Part shown: piece by piece, positions 1 to 12,787 of the stretch
How the letters are laid out: each line of letters starts with the position of its first letter
Numbering within the stretch: the stretch's first letter is position 1
Source: UBA7887 sp964408735
GTDB taxonomy: Bacteria > Pseudomonadota > Alphaproteobacteria > UBA7887
Length of the DNA: 38,809 nt
Assembly: GCA_964408735.1 (NCBI GenBank)
Contig: CAYPAX010000036.1
Span: 1-38,809 of the forward strand
Direction of reading: 5' to 3'
Notes under the pieces: model-generated
Databases searched by the model: none
What the model was told of the DNA's origin: nothing
What the model saw: only the letters and a program-made list of their open reading frames with translations
Program-made: the position numbers and the translations under genes

Positions 1-182
1 TTCATCGTCTGGGAGTGAGAATCAGCAAAGCCACTTAATCAACGGGCTGCTAGAAGCCGGAGCATCATCATTCCTCTCATATTCGCGACATTAGGCTGCG
101 TATTTAATAGAATCTGCCAAGACTACTCTCTGTTCAATTGATTCTAACAATCAGAACGGGTTGTTCACCGTTGTCGTATGGC
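1..182. other. Gene-free leading segment
   Basis: This stretch is visibly richer in A and T than the rest of the window and holds no ORF with coding character. It lies downstream of the hydantoinase-type gene that ends at 183. On the minus strand there is only a weak five-base-pair stem (AACGG/CCGTT, about 151-171) without a T-tract, so I do not call a terminator. I see nothing else in it. Confidence 0.5.
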
Positions 183-3766
<3,584 letters not shown>

Positions 3767-3770
<4 letters not shown>

Positions 3771-4639
3771 GCGTAGCGCCAGGCGAAGGCCTCGCCTTCG
3801 CCGATCACCCGCCCGGCGCTCGGCGAGGGGAAATGCCCGGGCAGCACCAGCACGTCGCGATCGCAGACGCTCTCGAGGACGGCCCGGCGGGTCGCTGCCG
3901 CCAGCGGCTTGTCGATACAGGCGCCGGAAGCGAGGTCGGGAAAGGTAAGCTGGAGGACGCTGTGCATCATGTCGCCGGTGAATAGCGCTTCGCCGCTGGC
4001 CGAGGCAAGCCGGATGCAGGAATGGCCCGGCGTGTGGCCCGGCGCCGGCTCTATACGCAAGCGGTCGTCCACGGCATGGTCGTCGGCGACGATGTCGGCG
4101 CGGCCCGCCTCGACCACGGGCAATACGCTGTCGGCGAAGGCGCCGTCGTCATATTTGCGCGGATCTTTCGCGCTCTTGGCGCGCCAGAAATCGTACTCGC
4201 TTCGGGCGAAGACATAGCGCGCCTTGGGAAAGGTCGGCACCCAGCGGCCGTCGACCAGCTGTGTGTTCCAGCCGACATGGTCCGGGTGCAGATGCGTGCA
4301 CATGACCACGTCGATATCGTCGGGCGTCACGCCCGCTGCCGCCAGGTTTGCGAGATAACGCGTGCCGCTGCGCATATTCCAGTCGGTACTGTAAGTGCGC
4401 TCCTTGTGCTCGCCGACGCAGCTGTCGATGAGGATCGTGTGCTGCGGCGTGCTCACCACATAGGACTGGATGGCAAAGACGAGCTTGCGCGTGGCGGGAT
4501 CGAGGTAGCGTGGCTCGAGCCAGCTGCGGTGCGGCTCGAGCATCTCCCAGCTGCAATCCGGATAGAACCGCGTGGGATCGAATTCAGGCCCTTCGGTCTC
4601 GATGACGCGCCGGATCTCGCTGCCGCCGATAGTCAGCAT
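3767..4639 (-). CDS. Metallo-beta-lactamase-fold hydrolase
   Basis: This 290-aa protein has a complete MBL metal-binding set: THLHPDHVGW near residue 115, PGHTPGHS near 204, TGDMMHS near 221 and a final PGHFP near 270. That set is typical of the lactonase-like/glyoxalase II-like branch, which holds two zinc or iron ions and hydrolyses lactones, thioesters or similar bonds. No signal peptide is visible, so it is probably cytoplasmic. It starts five bases after the unknown 204-aa gene and its stop overlaps the start of the oxoprolinase-type gene (ATGA), so all three are almost certainly co-translated. A role in opening a cyclic intermediate of the same pathway is plausible but is inference. The substrate cannot be read from sequence. 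Confidence 0.87.
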
Positions 4640-4644
4640 GAGGC

Positions 4645-5259
4645 TCAGCCGCGCAGCCAGGTCTCGGAGAAAGCGAGGAAAGCCGTCGTGGCCTGTCGCC
4701 CGGCAAAGTCGCGCGGCTGTGACTGGCCGCGCAAAGTCCGGCCGTTCACCTGCGCCTCGACGCGGGCGCTGTCGACGAACAGGCTGACCATGCGGTGCTT
4801 GCCCGTGGTGCTGCTCTCTGCCGGCATGTCGACCAGATAGGGCTCGCCGAGCTCCTCCCAGGCGAGCCGCGCCTCGATGCCCTCGCCGGTTATGCGCTCC
4901 TCGTAGCGGCGCCCGTCGCCGCCTTCGGTTTCCACCGAGTGCAATGCGCGATATTCGATCCCCGCCAGCCCTGGCTGGCCGCGAAAGGCGCCGAAGGTGC
5001 TGACGAAATTCTCCATCAGATAGCGCCCGAGCGGCTCGTTGTCGGTAACGCAGACATTGAGCGCGTCGTCGCTGCTCTCAGCCGCGCCAGGCGCCTCCAG
5101 CAGCACCAGGCCTTGCCCCCGCCCGTGCGGCGAGAGCACGACGCGGAAGAACGAGGCCAGGGCGACGAAGGGCCCATCCGGCGTGTCCTTCAGATACATG
5201 CCCGGGTTCTCGCCCGACCAGTCGACGATACCGCCGGGAAACGGCTGTTCGATGCTCAT
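4645..5259 (-). CDS. Uncharacterised 204-aa protein of the oxoprolinase-type cluster
   Basis: I do not recognise this family. The start at 5259 (protein begins MSIEQPFPGG) is chosen because GGGAGG lies about seven bases upstream; the longer open frame reaching 5484 has no ribosome binding site and runs back into the symporter gene. The protein is soluble-looking, acidic, without a signal peptide or membrane segment, and rich in short beta-prone stretches. Sequence such as VDWSGENPGMYLKD near the start and SLFVDSARVEAQVNG near the end suggests a beta-sandwich or ligand-binding fold, but that is only an impression. It sits between the symporter gene (53-nt gap) and the MBL gene (5-nt gap), so it is probably expressed with them. 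Orthologues next to hyuAB-type genes would support a metabolic role. Confidence 0.75.
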   Translation of the reverse strand: MSIEQPFPGGIVDWSGENPGMYLKDTPDGPFVALASFFRVVLSPHGRGQGLVLLEAPGAAESSDDALNVCVTDNEPLGRYLMENFVSTFGAFRGQPGLAGIEYRALHSVETEGGDGRRYEERITGEGIEARLAWEELGEPYLVDMPAESSTTGKHRMVSLFVDSARVEAQVNGRTLRGQSQPRDFAGRQATTAFLAFSETWLRG

Positions 5260-5312
5260 GATGTCCTCCCTCTCTGCCATGTGGCGATGGTGGTCGCGCC
5301 GGGGCGGCCATG

Positions 5313-6722
5313 TCAATGCCGAGAGCCGAGGCTCACGATGCTGATGACCGCAAGATTCACCAGGAAACCGGGCAGAATTTCGTAGAGGTCGAAAATTCCG
5401 CCTTCGAGATTGGCCCAGACGACAACGCAGGCGCTGCCGCATATCAGTCCGGCGAGCGCGCCATCGGCGGTCATGCCGCGCCACAACAGGGCCAGCAGCA
5501 CGACCGGCCCGAAGCCGGCACCGAAGCCTGCCCAGGCATAGGCGACGATGTCGAGCACGCGGCTCTCAGTGTCCCAGCCAAGCGCGACCGCGACCAGAGC
5601 GATGGCGACCACGGTGCCGCGGCCGACCCAGACCAACTCGCGCTGGCCGGCATCGCGCCGCAGGAAGGGGCGGTAAAGGTCGTTGGTCAGCGCGCTGGCC
5701 GAGACCAGGAGCTGAGAATCGGCGGTGCTCATGATGGCCGCCAGAATGGCCGCCAGGAACACGCCGGCGACCCACGGGTTGAACAGCGCCTGCGTCAGCG
5801 CGATGAAAGCGGTTTCCGGATTGGCCAGCGGCGCCTCGGCGAAGATCGCCACGGCCAGGAAGCCCGTCGCCATGGCGCCCCACAGCGACAGGATCATCCA
5901 GGTCACGTTGATCGCGCGTGCCTCGGCCACGTCATCGGCGCTGCGCATGGCCATGAAGCGGGCGAGGATATGCGGCTGGCCGAAATAGCCGAGGCCCCAG
6001 GCGAGCAGGGAGACCGCCGCCAACGGCGAGAGCGGCGCGATGGCGTCGAGATGGTCGGGTGATACAGCGCCTACCGCGGCCACGCCCGCGTCCCAGCCGC
6101 CGAGCTCCTGCACGGCAACGGCGGGAACCGCGATCAGCGCCACCAGCATCAGCGTGCCCTGCACCACATCTGTCCAGCTCACCGCCAGGAAGCCGCCGAG
6201 GAAGGTGTAGGAGACCACAAGCGCGGCGCCGAGCCACAAGGCGTGGTGATAGGCGAGGCCGAAGGTGCTGGCGAAGAGCACGCCGCCCGCGACCAGGCCC
6301 GAGGCGGTGTAGATGGTGAAGAAGAACAGGATCACCGCTGCCGCGACCAGGCGCAGGGCGCGCGCGCGATCGGGAAAGCGCCGGGCCAGGAAATCAGGAA
6401 TGGTCAGCGCATCGCCGGCCTCCGCGGTGAACCGGCGCAGCCGGGCCGCCACCAGCGTCCAGTTGAGATAGGCGCCCAGCGTCAGCCCGATGGCTAGCCA
6501 AAGCTGGCCCAGGCCATGGGCGTAGAGCGCGCCCGGCAGGCCGAGCAGCAGCCAGCCGCTCATACCCGAGGCGCCGGCGCTCAGCGCTGCCGCGACACCG
6601 CCCAGCCGGCGCCCGCCGAGCACGTAATCGGAAAGCGTGCGGGTGGCGCGCCAGGCGATGACGCCGAGCGCGATCATCATGGCGAGATAGAGAACGAAGG
6701 TGGTGAGCGTGGGCAGGCTCAT
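5313..6722 (-). CDS. putP: PutP-like sodium:solute symporter
   Basis: This 469-aa SSS-family transporter has about 12 to 13 hydrophobic segments. The N-terminal region SAGASGMSGWLLLGLPGA, the stretch IYTASGLVAGGVLF and GGFLAVSWTDVVQGTLM are characteristic of the sodium/proline symporter PutP, and the length is slightly below the usual 480-500 residues. The start at 6722 gives a normal SSS N-terminus (MSLPTLTTFVLYLAMM); the open frame extends further upstream, but that part is not membrane-like and crosses a repeat element. The start overlaps the stop of a 32-aa membrane protein by ATGA and has only a weak GC-rich ribosome site, which suggests coupling. It probably imports proline or a related compound with sodium across the inner membrane. 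With the oxoprolinase-type gene downstream, pyroglutamate is an alternative substrate (inference). Confidence 0.88.
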   Translation of the reverse strand: MSLPTLTTFVLYLAMMIALGVIAWRATRTLSDYVLGGRRLGGVAAALSAGASGMSGWLLLGLPGALYAHGLGQLWLAIGLTLGAYLNWTLVAARLRRFTAEAGDALTIPDFLARRFPDRARALRLVAAAVILFFFTIYTASGLVAGGVLFASTFGLAYHHALWLGAALVVSYTFLGGFLAVSWTDVVQGTLMLVALIAVPAVAVQELGGWDAGVAAVGAVSPDHLDAIAPLSPLAAVSLLAWGLGYFGQPHILARFMAMRSADDVAEARAINVTWMILSLWGAMATGFLAVAIFAEAPLANPETAFIALTQALFNPWVAGVFLAAILAAIMSTADSQLLVSASALTNDLYRPFLRRDAGQRELVWVGRGTVVAIALVAVALGWDTESRVLDIVAYAWAGFGAGFGPVVLLALLWRGMTADGALAGLICGSACVVVWANLEGGIFDLYEILPGFLVNLAVISIVSLGSRH

Positions 6723-6817
6723 CGCCGCCGCTTGAGTAGCCACCCCGTCAGGCTGAGGCCGAGCACAGCGCCCATGGGCACGACCATCACCAGATAGGTG
6801 GCGAAGGGAATTTCCAT
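6719..6817 (-). CDS. 32-aa single-pass membrane protein coupled to the symporter
   Basis: This is a short ORF starting with ATG at 6817 (MEIPFATYLVMVVPMGAVL) and ending in WLLKRRR. It is almost entirely one hydrophobic helix (about residues 5-28) followed by KRRR, predicting C-terminus inside by the positive-inside rule. A purine-rich AAGGCGGAG lies just upstream of the ATG. Its stop overlaps the symporter start as ATGA (6719-6722), the strongest sign that it is translated. Small partner proteins are known for some SSS transporters (for example YhdT with PanF, and other symporter accessory peptides), but I do not recognise this one as a member of those families. A stabilising or regulatory subunit is the natural guess. 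Confidence 0.6.
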   Translation of the reverse strand: MEIPFATYLVMVVPMGAVLGLSLTGWLLKRRR

Positions 6818-6840
6818 TACTCCGCCTTGGCGCCGGTGCC

Positions 6841-6843
6841 TTA
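6841..6843. repeat. Left target duplication TTA of the MITE-like element
   Basis: TTA immediately outside the left terminal repeat matches the TTA at 7105-7107 outside the right terminal repeat. Three bases can match by chance, so this is supportive only because it abuts both ends exactly. Confidence 0.5.
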
Positions 6844-7104
6844 TACCAACTTGCAGTGATAGGGACCCATTTGATGGCTCGAGGCGGCTTTCCGGGTAGG
6901 AGCGGCGCGCCGGGCGATGCGGGGGCATCGGCCGAGCGTCGCGACGCATCCGGGGAGCCGCCTCGGGCCACCGCAGGCCGCGCGCTTTTCGCCGCTGGCG
7001 TCGTCGCGGGCCGCTTGACGTGGGGAAACACGACGGCGCGTCCCGCTCCTAGCCAGTGACGAAAATCGTACGGTCAAATGGGTTCCTATCATTGCAAGTT
7101 GGTA
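6844..7104. mobile_element. MITE-like non-autonomous inverted-repeat element (261 bp)
   Basis: Both ends begin TACCAACTTGCA and form terminal inverted repeats of about 31 bp with two mismatches (6844-6874 and 7074-7104). The element is bracketed by a direct TTA at 6841-6843 and 7105-7107, which reads as a 3-bp target duplication. Inside is a second imperfect inverted pair (GTAGGAGCGG near 6896 against CTAGGAGCGG on the other strand near 7050), a perfect 10-bp pair CGAGGCGGCT/AGCCGCCTCG (6880-6889 and 6956-6965), and a small CGATGC/GCATCG hairpin. No transposase is encoded; the short ORFs on both strands are artefacts of the symmetry. A TNA duplication recalls IS5-group (IS1031-like) mobilisation, which is inference. 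Confidence 0.72.
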
Positions 7105-7107
7105 TTA
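7105..7107. repeat. Right target duplication TTA, also the mscS stop codon
   Basis: On the minus strand these three bases are TAA, the stop codon of the mscS-type gene. If they are the target duplication, the element inserted exactly at the stop codon and left the protein intact, because the duplicated copy keeps the stop. Confidence 0.5.
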
Positions 7108-7932
7108 TTCGGCCGCCTGGGTCACGATCAGCTTCTGGTGCGGGTAGGGGATGGAAATGCCGTCGGCGTCCATGCGCTCCTTGAGCGCCTTGGTGAGGGC
7201 GAGCTTGGTAGCAAAGAAATCGCCGCGCTCGGTCCAGACGCGGATGGTCAGATCGACCGAGCTTGCGCCCAGGGCGCCGACTGCGACCAGGGGCTCCGGG
7301 TCGGGCAGGATGCGGGGCTCGGCGTCGAGCACGGCGCGCACGCCGGCCACGGCCTTGTCGATATCGTCGCCATAGTCGATGCCGAGAATGATCTCGATGC
7401 GCCGCGTCTCGTAATGGCTGAAATTGCGTAGCGCCGTGTCCCAGACCTGGCCGTTGGGGATGAGAATCTGGACGTTGTCGGGCGTCGCCAGCTCGGTGGT
7501 GAACAGCGTCACCGCCTTCACCGTGCCCGCATGGCCCGCCACTTCGACATAGTCGCCCACTTTGAAGGGGCGGAAGAAGAGGATCATGACCCCTGATGCG
7601 ATGTGGCCGAGGGTGCCTTGCAGGGCGAGCGCGATGGCGAGGCCCGTGGCGCCCAGCACCGCGACCAGGCTGGCGGTCTGCACGCCGAACTTGGCGAGCA
7701 CGGCGAGTACCGTGACGGCGATGATGCCGTAGCGCGCCAGACTGGCGAGAAAGCTGCCCAGCATCTCGTCCACATGGTCGCTATGGGCGGCCAGTTTCTT
7801 GATGGTGCGCTTGGCCCAACCGGCCGCGACCCAGCCGACGATCAATATGACCACGGCACCTATGACACGCAGCCCGTAGGTCGTGAGAACTTCCGTCGCC
7901 AGGTCTACGGCCTGGCTCGCCTCGGCTTCCAT
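7105..7932 (-). CDS. mscS: MscS-family small-conductance mechanosensitive channel
   Basis: This 275-aa protein has the MscS layout: a short periplasmic N-terminus, two hydrophobic helices (about residues 20-40 and 65-85), then the glycine/alanine-rich pore helix TM3 around LVAVLGATGLAIALALQGTL, and the beta domain beginning FRPFKVGDYVEVAG. The cytoplasmic cage follows to the end. Length is close to the 286 aa of E. coli MscS. It acts as an inner-membrane safety valve releasing solutes on hypo-osmotic shock. The ATG at 7932 has GGGGAGG seven bases upstream. The stop codon coincides with the target duplication of the MITE-like element. It lies 35 nt downstream of the usg-like gene in the same orientation and may share its promoter. 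Confidence 0.93.
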   Translation of the reverse strand: MEAEASQAVDLATEVLTTYGLRVIGAVVILIVGWVAAGWAKRTIKKLAAHSDHVDEMLGSFLASLARYGIIAVTVLAVLAKFGVQTASLVAVLGATGLAIALALQGTLGHIASGVMILFFRPFKVGDYVEVAGHAGTVKAVTLFTTELATPDNVQILIPNGQVWDTALRNFSHYETRRIEIILGIDYGDDIDKAVAGVRAVLDAEPRILPDPEPLVAVGALGASSVDLTIRVWTERGDFFATKLALTKALKERMDADGISIPYPHQKLIVTQAAE

Positions 7933-7967
7933 CGCCGCCTCCCCTAAAGCATCAGGCGTACTTTAGG

Positions 7968-8216
7968 TCAGTGCAGCGTCGCCTGCCAGTCCGCGTGGCG
8001 CAGCACCGCCTGCCTGGTAATGCCAAGGCGTACCGAATGCAGCGGGCCGTCCAGCTCGCGTTGCCAAAATGTCAGAAACTCGTGCAGTGCCGGGAATTGC
8101 GGCGCCAGGTCCCAGCCCTGCCAGACATAGGTCTGCAACAGGTGGGGATGGTCGGGCATGTGGTAGAGGATTTCCGCCGTGGTCAGGCGCCAACCAGCAG
8201 GTCTCGCTTCAGCCAT
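7968..8216 (-). CDS. usg: Usg family protein
   Basis: This small 82-aa protein contains LTTAEILYHMPDHPHLLQTY, then VWQGWDLAPQFPALHEFL and LDGPLHSVRL, the hallmark of the alphaproteobacterial Usg family (originally an open frame found near tryptophan genes). The biochemical role is not known. I choose the ATG at 8216 because GAGGTGAG lies five bases upstream; an in-frame codon at 8240 would add eight residues without a better ribosome site. It is divergent from groES, with a sigma-70-like promoter at 8244-8272. No trp genes are nearby in this window, so the name reflects family membership only. Confidence 0.85.
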   Translation of the reverse strand: MAEARPAGWRLTTAEILYHMPDHPHLLQTYVWQGWDLAPQFPALHEFLTFWQRELDGPLHSVRLGITRQAVLRHADWQATLH

Positions 8217-8243
8217 TGTCTCACCTCGCATTAGCGACATCTC

Positions 8244-8272
8244 ATTGTCGCGAAAATCCTCAACAAAATCAA
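8244..8272 (-). promoter_or_regulatory. Sigma-70-like promoter for usg (and possibly mscS)
   Basis: Read on the minus strand there is TTGATT (8267-8272), a 17-base spacer and GACAAT (8244-8249), each matching consensus at four of six positions, 28 bases before the usg start. The segment is A/T-rich compared with its surroundings. Prediction by eye only. Confidence 0.42.
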
Positions 8273-8323
8273 TAAGTTAGCAGCATATCTGCGAGACTGC
8301 TGCCAAAAATCTCCGGGCCACCT

Positions 8324-8352
8324 CTTGACTCCGCCACGGCTTTGCCCCAAAT
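8324..8352 (+). promoter_or_regulatory. RpoH (sigma-32)-like heat-shock promoter of groESL
   Basis: CTTGACT at 8324-8330 is followed, after 14 bases, by CCCCAAAT at 8345-8352. This fits the CTTGA...CCCCAT-type heat-shock sigma factor consensus better than a housekeeping one. It lies just upstream of the CIRCE operator, so transcription would begin inside or beside the HrcA site. Confidence 0.6.
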
Positions 8353-8362
8353 CCGCGCCGAG

Positions 8363-8397
8363 GCTGTCAGCACTCTCCTGTGGTGAGTGCTGACAGC
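8363..8397 (+). promoter_or_regulatory. CIRCE operator (HrcA binding site)
   Basis: A perfect 13-bp inverted repeat, GCTGTCAGCACTC (8363-8375) and GAGTGCTGACAGC (8385-8397), is separated by exactly nine bases. The inner nine bases of each arm match the CIRCE consensus TTAGCACTC-N9-GAGTGCTAA with one difference per arm. It sits 38 bases upstream of the groES start, where HrcA repressor would block groESL transcription at normal temperature. Confidence 0.93.
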
Positions 8398-8435
8398 ATA
8401 TTGGACAATCCCGCTTACAAAGAGGACAGGCATAG

Positions 8436-8762
8436 ATGAAGTTCCGTCCGTTGCACGACCGCGTGGTGGTTCGGCGCGTCGAGGAAAACGAGCGTTCCGC
8501 CGGTGGCATCATTATTCCGGACACCGCCAAGGAGAAGCCGAGCCAGGGCGAAGTCGTGGCCGTGGGCCCCGGCGCCCGTGACGAGCAGGGCCAGATCGTG
8601 GCGCCTGCCGTGACTGTCGGCGACCGCATTCTGTTCGGCAAGTGGTCAGGTTCCGAAGCCAGGATCGATGGCGAGGATCTGTTGATCATGAAGGAGTCGG
8701 ACATCATGGCGGTGCTCGAGCCTGAGAAGAAGGCCAAGCGCAAGTCGCGCAAAGCCGCCTGA
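8436..8762 (+). CDS. groES: Co-chaperonin GroES (Cpn10) with basic C-terminal tail
   Basis: GroES caps the GroEL folding chamber as a heptamer. The start MKFRPLHDRVVVRRVEENE, the mobile loop ERSAGGIIIPDTAKEKPS and the roof and C-terminal motifs VGDRILFGKWSG and DGEDLLIMKESDIMAVLE are all present. The protein is 108 aa against the usual 95-104, the extra length being a lysine/arginine-rich tail (EPEKKAKRKSRKAA) after the normal end. An AGAGGACAGG stretch precedes the ATG. It is the first gene of the groESL operon, with groEL 22 nt downstream, and is controlled by the RpoH-like promoter and CIRCE element upstream. Confidence 0.98.
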   Translation: MKFRPLHDRVVVRRVEENERSAGGIIIPDTAKEKPSQGEVVAVGPGARDEQGQIVAPAVTVGDRILFGKWSGSEARIDGEDLLIMKESDIMAVLEPEKKAKRKSRKAA

Positions 8763-8784
8763 GCGAGAAGGAAAGAGACAAGAA

Positions 8785-10443
<1,659 letters not shown>

Positions 10444-10473
10444 GAAAGCTCCCGACCGAAGACCCAAGACCAG

Positions 10474-10508
10474 GCGGGTCGCGCATCAAGCGCGGCCCGT
10501 CTTTTTTT
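10474..10508 (+). terminator. Rho-independent terminator of groESL
   Basis: The stem GCGGGTCGCGC / GCGCGGCCCGT (11 positions, one G-T wobble and one end mismatch) closes a five-base ATCAA loop and is followed by a run of seven T. It begins 30 bases after the groEL stop and ends 15 bases before the ABC-F start. Confidence 0.88.
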
Positions 10509-10523
10509 CAAGCTCGGTCCATC

Positions 10524-12311
10524 ATGCCGCCACCCATCCTCACCCTTCGCGACATTTCGCTGCGTTTCGGCGCCACGCCACTGCTCGACGGCGTTGCGCT
10601 GTCCCTCGGTGCGCGTGAGCGCTTGTGCCTGGTGGGGCGCAATGGCTGCGGCAAGTCGACGCTGTTGCGGCTCGTGGCGGGGCAGATCGAGGCGGATGCG
10701 GGCGAGCGTTGGCTGCAGCCGGGCCTGAGCATCGGCGCCCTGGCGCAGGCCGTCAGTGTTGGCGAGAGCGAGACCGTTGCTGCCTTTGTGGCGGCGGACG
10801 ATAGCGCGCCGGCGCATGCGGTGGAGGCGGCGCTCGAGCCCATGGGGCTCGATGCGGCGCGGCTCATGGCGTCGCTGTCGGGGGGCGAGGCGCGGCGGGC
10901 GGCGTTGGCCCGGGCGCTGGTCGGCGAGCCGGACCTTCTGCTGCTCGACGAGCCGACCAATCATCTTGATTTGCCCGCTATCGAATGGCTTGAGACGCGA
11001 CTGACCAACTACCCCGGCGCGGTCGTCCTGATCAGTCATGACCGCGCGCTGCTGAGCGATGTGGGAACGCGCACCGCCTGGCTCGATCGCGGCGCGCTGC
11101 GTGTCGCCGAGCACGGCTTCGAGCGCTTCGAGGACTGGCGCGACAAGACCTTCGCGGAGGAGGAGCAGGCGCTGGCGCGGCTTGGCAAGAAGCTCGATGC
11201 CGAGGACGAATGGCTGCGCAAGGGCGTGACGGCCCGGCGCACGCGCAACCAGGGCCGCCTGCGCAAGCTCCATGCCATGCGCGACGAGCGGCGTCAGCGC
11301 ATCGCTCATCTGCCCCGCGGCACCGCGCCGCTGACCCTCGCCGCCGCCGAGCCCGGCGCCAAGATCGTGGTCGAGGCCGAGGGTGTCGCCAAGCGCTTCG
11401 GCTCCCGCCAGATCATCGCCGGCGCCTCCCTGCGCATAGCCCGCGGCGACCGGGTCGCGATCACCGGCGGCAACGGTGCCGGCAAGACAACCTTGCTCAA
11501 CCTGCTTACCGGATCGCTCGTGCCCGACAGCGGCAGCGTCAAGCTTGGCGAGGGCATTGAACCACTGATGTTCACCCAAGACCGCAACGCCCTCGACCCC
11601 GAGGCAACGCTTTGGCTCACCCTCTGCCCGCATGGCGGCGACAGCGTCTGGAGCCAGGGCCGCCGCCAGCATGTGGTGGGTTTTCTGCGTGACTTCCTGT
11701 TCGATCCCGGCCAGGCGCGCAGCCCCGTCGGCAGCCTGTCCGGCGGCGAGCAGGCGCGGCTGCTGCTGGCGCTGCTGTTCACCAAGCCGAGCCAGTTCCT
11801 GGTGCTCGACGAGCCCACCAACGACCTCGACATGGAGACCCTCGACCTGCTGCAGGACCTGCTGGGAAACTATGACGGTACCGTGCTCATGGTGAGCCAC
11901 GACCGCGCCTTTATCGACCGCCTGGCCAGCCATACCCTGTGGCTGCCCGGGGACGGCCGGGTCGATGCCTTCGTCGGCGGCCATGCCGACATGCTGCGCC
12001 AGCGCGGCGATGTGGCGGCGAAACCCGAAGCCAGGCGGCCGGTAGTGCCCAAGCGCACCTCGGCGCGGCAACGCCTTGGCTACAAGGAGCAGCGCGAGCT
12101 CGACGCGCTGCCCGATCGTATCGGCGAGATCGAGGCGCAGATCGCCGATGTCGAGAACCTGCTTGCCGACCCTGGCCTGTACGCCCGCGATGCCGCCGCT
12201 TTCGAGGCCGCCGGCGGGCGGTTGGCGGCTTTGCGCGATGATCTGGACGCGGCCGAGAGCCGCTGGCTGGCGCTCTCGGAGAAGGACGAGGCCTTGCGCG
12301 CCGGCTCGTGA
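10524..12311 (+). CDS. uup: ABC-F ATPase, Uup-like
   Basis: This 595-aa soluble protein has two ABC ATPase domains and no membrane segments. Domain 1 has Walker A GRNGCGKST (about residue 38), signature LSGGEARRAALARAL and Walker B LLLLDEPTNHLD. Domain 2 has GGNGAGKTT (about residue 318), LSGGEQARLLLALLF and FLVLDEPTNDLD. The region after domain 2, GDGRVDAFVGGHADMLRQRG, and a C-terminal coiled-coil-like tail (about residues 515-595) are typical of Uup, a ribosome- and DNA-structure-linked ABC-F. Other ABC-F subfamilies (EttA, YheS) fit less well because of that tail. It lies between the groESL terminator and the RNase P RNA gene. Confidence 0.9.
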   Translation: MPPPILTLRDISLRFGATPLLDGVALSLGARERLCLVGRNGCGKSTLLRLVAGQIEADAGERWLQPGLSIGALAQAVSVGESETVAAFVAADDSAPAHAVEAALEPMGLDAARLMASLSGGEARRAALARALVGEPDLLLLDEPTNHLDLPAIEWLETRLTNYPGAVVLISHDRALLSDVGTRTAWLDRGALRVAEHGFERFEDWRDKTFAEEEQALARLGKKLDAEDEWLRKGVTARRTRNQGRLRKLHAMRDERRQRIAHLPRGTAPLTLAAAEPGAKIVVEAEGVAKRFGSRQIIAGASLRIARGDRVAITGGNGAGKTTLLNLLTGSLVPDSGSVKLGEGIEPLMFTQDRNALDPEATLWLTLCPHGGDSVWSQGRRQHVVGFLRDFLFDPGQARSPVGSLSGGEQARLLLALLFTKPSQFLVLDEPTNDLDMETLDLLQDLLGNYDGTVLMVSHDRAFIDRLASHTLWLPGDGRVDAFVGGHADMLRQRGDVAAKPEARRPVVPKRTSARQRLGYKEQRELDALPDRIGEIEAQIADVENLLADPGLYARDAAAFEAAGGRLAALRDDLDAAESRWLALSEKDEALRAGS

Positions 12312-12327
12312 GCTGCCACCTATGGGC

Positions 12328-12717
<390 letters not shown>

Positions 12718-12787
12718 CTTTGCCCGGTTGCCAAGCCAGCGACGATGGGACAGCATTGTCGCGGTTGCGCAGCGAGGGGAACGAGCG

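Noticed and set aside
6841..7092. Small ORFs on both strands beginning MIGTHL as transposase remnants
   Set aside because: They start at the same place in each inverted terminal repeat and thus come from the symmetry; no transposase motif is visible.
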